From NCBI GenBank assembly GCA_964418515.1, contig CAYQLK010000021.1:1-15773 (forward strand): a DNA stretch of 15,773 bases, read 5' to 3'. The first letter of the stretch is position 1. Every line of letters starts with the position of its first letter. Below the pieces are notes generated by a model, which was given only the letters and a program-made list of their open reading frames with translations, had not been told where the DNA came from and made no database searches. Of the stretch, positions 13,408 through 15,773 are shown one piece after another. The stretch comes from CAYQLK01 sp964418515. Its GTDB lineage: Bacteria > Patescibacteriota > Microgenomatia > CAYQLK01. The position numbers and the translations under genes were made by a program.

Positions 13408-14445
13408 CTAGTAACCCTGAAGCTTGGAGACGCGAACTGTGGCGTCAGCAAGACGGGTAGCGTACCCCCATTCGTTGTCGTACCAGCTGATGATTTTGAC
13501 CATTCGGCCGACGACTTTAGTGTCAGCTGAGCTGAAAACTGAAGACAGGTCGCAGCCGATGAAGTCGGATGACACCAGCTTCTTGTCTGTGACCCCAAGG
13601 ATGCCCTGAAGCGGTCCGTTGGCTGCTGTCAGCATGGCTTCGCGGATGTCGCCAGCAGATGTTTCGACTTTGAGGTAGGCTGTGAAGTCAATGACCGAGA
13701 CTGTTGGGGTTGGAACCCTAAAGGCAATGCCTGTGAACTTGCCCTTCAGGCTCGGAATGACGATTTCGACGGCTTTGGCTGCACCAGTATCAGCTGGTAC
13801 GATGTTGGCCGAGCCGTCCCTGCCATCACGAAGGTCGTTTTTGGGACTGTCGGTCAGGCTTTGGCTGCCGGTTTTGGAGTGGATTGTGGTCAGAATGCCA
13901 GCTTCAATCCCAAAGGTCTGTTCAAGGACCAAAGCCAGAGGGCTAAGCCCGTTGGTGGTGCAGCTGGCGTTGCTGATGATGTTGTGCTCCGGACGGAGCA
14001 AGTGGTCGTTGACGCCGAGGACGATGGTGATGTCTTCGTTCTTGGCCGGCGCGGAGATGAGCACCTTTTTGGCGCCGCCGCCGTCGATGTGACCGCGAGC
14101 GAGGTTGGCGTCCGTGAAGAAGCCAGAGGCTTCGATGACGATGTCCACGCCGAATTTGTACCACGGAATTTCTGATGGGTTGCGGTAGTTGAGGACGGCA
14201 ATGTTTCGTCTGTCAATGCTGATTGCGCCCTTGTCGCGCTCAACTGATTCGTTCCAGCTGATTTCGCCGGGATAGTCGCGGTAGATGCTGTCGAATTCGA
14301 GGTAATGAGAGAGGATGCTTGGCTGGTAAAGATCGTTTATTGCAACGACCTCAACGACCCCTTTGTATTTTGCTTCAAGCACGCGCAGAGTGAGTCTGCC
14401 GATGCGTCCGAAGCCGTTGATACCTACCTTGACAGGTGCTGACAT
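13408..14445 (-). CDS. gap: Glyceraldehyde-3-phosphate dehydrogenase
   Basis: This cytoplasmic enzyme oxidises glyceraldehyde 3-phosphate to 1,3-bisphosphoglycerate with NAD. Length is 345 aa, typical. The Rossmann domain begins GINGFGRIGR (8-17), and Asp38 in AINDLY fits NAD preference. The active site is SNASCTTNG with Cys162, and His189 lies in TTIHSKT. NIVPADTGAAKAV and WYDNEWGYATRLAD (321-334) are typical. Two deviations stand out. The usual second Cys in SCTTNC is Gly166. The S-loop reads DLRDGRDGSAN where the family normally has arginine- and alanine-rich sequence. The gene is G+C-rich with strong codon bias and purine-rich GGAAGG upstream of ATG 14445. It is monocistronic and beside tRNA-Gly. 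Confidence 0.95.
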   Translation of the reverse strand: MSAPVKVGINGFGRIGRLTLRVLEAKYKGVVEVVAINDLYQPSILSHYLEFDSIYRDYPGEISWNESVERDKGAISIDRRNIAVLNYRNPSEIPWYKFGVDIVIEASGFFTDANLARGHIDGGGAKKVLISAPAKNEDITIVLGVNDHLLRPEHNIISNASCTTNGLSPLALVLEQTFGIEAGILTTIHSKTGSQSLTDSPKNDLRDGRDGSANIVPADTGAAKAVEIVIPSLKGKFTGIAFRVPTPTVSVIDFTAYLKVETSAGDIREAMLTAANGPLQGILGVTDKKLVSSDFIGCDLSSVFSSADTKVVGRMVKIISWYDNEWGYATRLADATVRVSKLQGY

Positions 14446-14501
14446 TTTTGACTTACCTTCCTTATGTTTAGTTTAAGGTTCTGCCTTAATTGGCAGGGCG
14501 G

Positions 14502-14530
14502 ATTTTAGCTATAAATATTTGTTTAGTCAA
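14502..14530 (-). promoter_or_regulatory. Promoter of gap
   Basis: On the minus strand, TTGACT (14525-14530) and TAAAAT (14502-14507), preceded by GC, are separated by 17 nt. Transcription from about 14495 places a hairpin (CTGCC/GGCAG, 14481-14496) at the very 5' end of a leader of about 50 nt. Confidence 0.75.
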
Positions 14531-14556
14531 CTACTACAGGATATTTTTTAGCCGTC

Positions 14557-14586
14557 TTGCGCCTAAGGAGTGATGCGGGGTAAAAT
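14557..14586 (+). promoter_or_regulatory. Promoter of tRNA-Gly
   Basis: TTGCGC (14557-14562) and TAAAAT (14581-14586) are separated by 18 nt, with the -10 about 24 nt from the tRNA 5' end. It is divergent from the gap promoter. Confidence 0.55.
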
Positions 14587-14610
14587 TGGCAGGCTTAAGT
14601 TTGTAAATTT

Positions 14611-14682
14611 GCGGGGGTAGTACAGTGGTAGTATGCGTCCTTGCCAAGGACGAGGTCGCGGGTTCGAATCCCGTCCCCCGCT
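14611..14682 (+). tRNA. tRNA-Gly(GCC)
   Basis: Acceptor GCGGGGG pairs with CCCCCGC. Anticodon stem CGTCC/GGACG encloses TTGCCAA (anticodon GCC). The T-loop is TTCGAAT. The discriminator is T and CCA is not encoded. The last base overlaps the stop codon of the convergent membrane-protein gene by one nucleotide. Confidence 0.95.
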
Positions 14683-15773
14683 CAAAAGTAGTTTATTTTA
14701 ATCTGGTATTCGTTTTTGTTTGGATACTTTACCGTAATTTCATTAGTTGAATTATTTATTTCCGTTTTTAGTTGAAACATTCTGTTGTTGTGAACAAATT
14801 GGAACATTCTATTAAATGACTGCTCGTGAGACAGTAACGATTTCGGAATATAGAGGTCAGCATAAATTTGATCCTGGTTATTTAATTTATTCGAGTTGAT
14901 GGTTATAAATAAATTCTGGTGTGTTTCATTGTGAGTAATCCACCTATCTTTTCTTGCTAGGTTATTACTGAATATGGCTACAAATATAAACAAAATTAAC
15001 AAACCAAATTTTAAAATTCTAATTAATTTACTTTTATTAAAAATAAAGTTAATTTGTGTTCCAATAAAAATGGAAATAAAAATTGATGGAAAATATGTAT
15101 ACCAAACCATTTGTGCATTTTTAAGGGGTAATATTAGCGAAAATGAAAGAATAATTGAGACAAAGATAAGTAAAAGTAAGATTAATCCGGACTTTATTTT
15201 TGCCAAGCGAAATAATACATAGGTAAATATTAAAATTAGACTTACAAGGATGAGCTTGCGATTTAGTATAAAAAAATTTAGTTGAGTAATTAGACTATTT
15301 GTAATATCAACAGGATTAACTGAAATAAAGCGTGGATGAGTCGGATATGTAAATTCAGGATTGAATTGCTTAAGGCTAAATAGTTTTAAAAAATAGATGA
15401 TTGCAAGGCAGTGAATCGATATAAGTTGAAATGCTTTTTGTCTAGATATTTTTTTTAACCTAGGTAATTCAAATATTAAGATTATAAATGGAAGGATTAT
15501 AAAAGTTTCTTTTGTTCGTAAAGTAATGTAATAAACTGTGGTAATTATTAAAATATTAATTACACTAAGGCTTGATATTTTACTTTTGAAAATATAAATG
15601 ACAGACAATGCCAAAGTTGTGCCGAGAATATCGTAAATTGCGGAGTTCCAACTTAGGGCTATAAAATGCACTGGCCAACTAATAAAAATCAATGAAGAAT
15701 AGAGAGGGATGAAGTTTGTTGAGATTGATTTAAGCGTTTTTTTGTTTTCATCTAGGTAAATTTTTAATATTTT
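14682..15773 (-). CDS. Multispanning membrane protein, partial (5' end off window)
   Basis: The frame is open to the right edge without a start, so the N-terminus is missing; 363 codons are visible. A TTG at 15692 is internal, not a likely start. About eight or nine hydrophobic helices span most of the visible part, for example HCLAIIYFLKLF, KLILVSLILIFTYVLF and FGLLILFIFVAIFSN. A soluble C-terminal region of about 100 residues contains YADLYIPKSLLSHEQSF and EITVKYPNKNEYQIKINYF. The pattern recalls GT-C-type glycosyltransferases (for example HFIALSWNSAIYDIL followed by many helices), but no catalytic motif is visible in this part. The gene is very A+T-rich, with AT-rich codons throughout. Its stop touches tRNA-Gly on the opposite strand. 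Confidence 0.72.
   Translation of the reverse strand, partial: KILKIYLDENKKTLKSISTNFIPLYSSLIFISWPVHFIALSWNSAIYDILGTTLALSVIYIFKSKISSLSVINILIITTVYYITLRTKETFIILPFIILIFELPRLKKISRQKAFQLISIHCLAIIYFLKLFSLKQFNPEFTYPTHPRFISVNPVDITNSLITQLNFFILNRKLILVSLILIFTYVLFRLAKIKSGLILLLLIFVSIILSFSLILPLKNAQMVWYTYFPSIFISIFIGTQINFIFNKSKLIRILKFGLLILFIFVAIFSNNLARKDRWITHNETHQNLFITINSNKLNNQDQIYADLYIPKSLLSHEQSFNRMFQFVHNNRMFQLKTEINNSTNEITVKYPNKNEYQIKINYF

Noticed and set aside
13275..13598. 324-nt N-terminal extension of the 200-aa membrane protein
   Set aside because: It would translate the gap terminator and gap coding sequence in another frame. The protein begins with a good membrane helix right after ATG 13274.
13682..14243. 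Several frames on both strands overlapping gap, rich in R, S, T or V
   Set aside because: High G+C content opens alternative frames; the GAPDH frame is unambiguous.
15690..15692. TTG start for the right-edge membrane protein
   Set aside because: The frame stays open to the window end with a plausible protein sequence upstream, so the gene is truncated by the edge.

Overview
The window looks like part of a small, A+T-rich genome from the Candidate Phyla Radiation (Patescibacteria) or a close relative. This is an inference from four things. There are short hypothetical membrane proteins, one with a helical N-terminal domain that I associate with CPR proteins. There is a MurT/GatD pair. None of the seven tRNA genes encodes its CCA end. 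Most genes have no Shine-Dalgarno (SD) sequence. I could not make a phylogenetic placement.

Layout. On the minus strand from 4989 down to 820, five tightly packed or overlapping genes form one operon: a secreted coiled-coil protein, a single-pass membrane protein, a MacA/HlyD-like adaptor, a MacB/LolD-like ATPase and a MacB/FtsX-like permease. A 171-aa hypothetical gene with its own promoter follows, and tRNA-Val(GAC) lies at the left edge. From 5077 to 6604, two tRNA-Leu genes interleave with two G+C-rich single-gene units: an unknown protein and an HD-domain hydrolase. From 6781 to 9778, on the plus strand, come a membrane-anchored glucosaminidase-like protein and murT-gatD, which amidate lipid II. 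A 100-N scaffold gap sits between murT and gatD and looks like an artefact. A 413-aa anchored protein (minus strand) follows, then tRNA-Leu(TAG), tRNA-Val(TAC), an OMP-decarboxylase-family gene, tRNA-Phe, a 200-aa four-helix membrane protein, GAPDH, tRNA-Gly(GCC), and the 3' part of a multispanning membrane protein that runs off the right edge.

Two gene populations are visible. Four genes (unknown at 5264-5698, HD hydrolase, OMP decarboxylase, GAPDH) are clearly G+C-rich with C/G-ending codons. Each has purine-rich SD-like sequence and its own hairpin-plus-T-run terminator, and each lies beside a tRNA gene. The ten A+T-rich genes with visible starts have no recognisable SD, and I saw no comparable terminators after them. 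I read the first group as self-contained cassettes gained next to tRNA genes, but strong codon selection is a possible alternative.

Non-coding highlights. An approximately 80-bp element of three consecutive hairpins occurs twice, just 5' of tRNA-Val(GAC) and tRNA-Leu(TAG), with compensatory base changes. The 3' end of tRNA-Phe is repeated twice more at 73-74-nt spacing, embedded in hairpins. Several tRNA genes and gap share a -10 of TAAAAT at 17-18-nt spacing from a TTG-type -35. The murT-gatD spacer carries a 20-bp direct repeat and a short decayed-looking copy of the gatD start.
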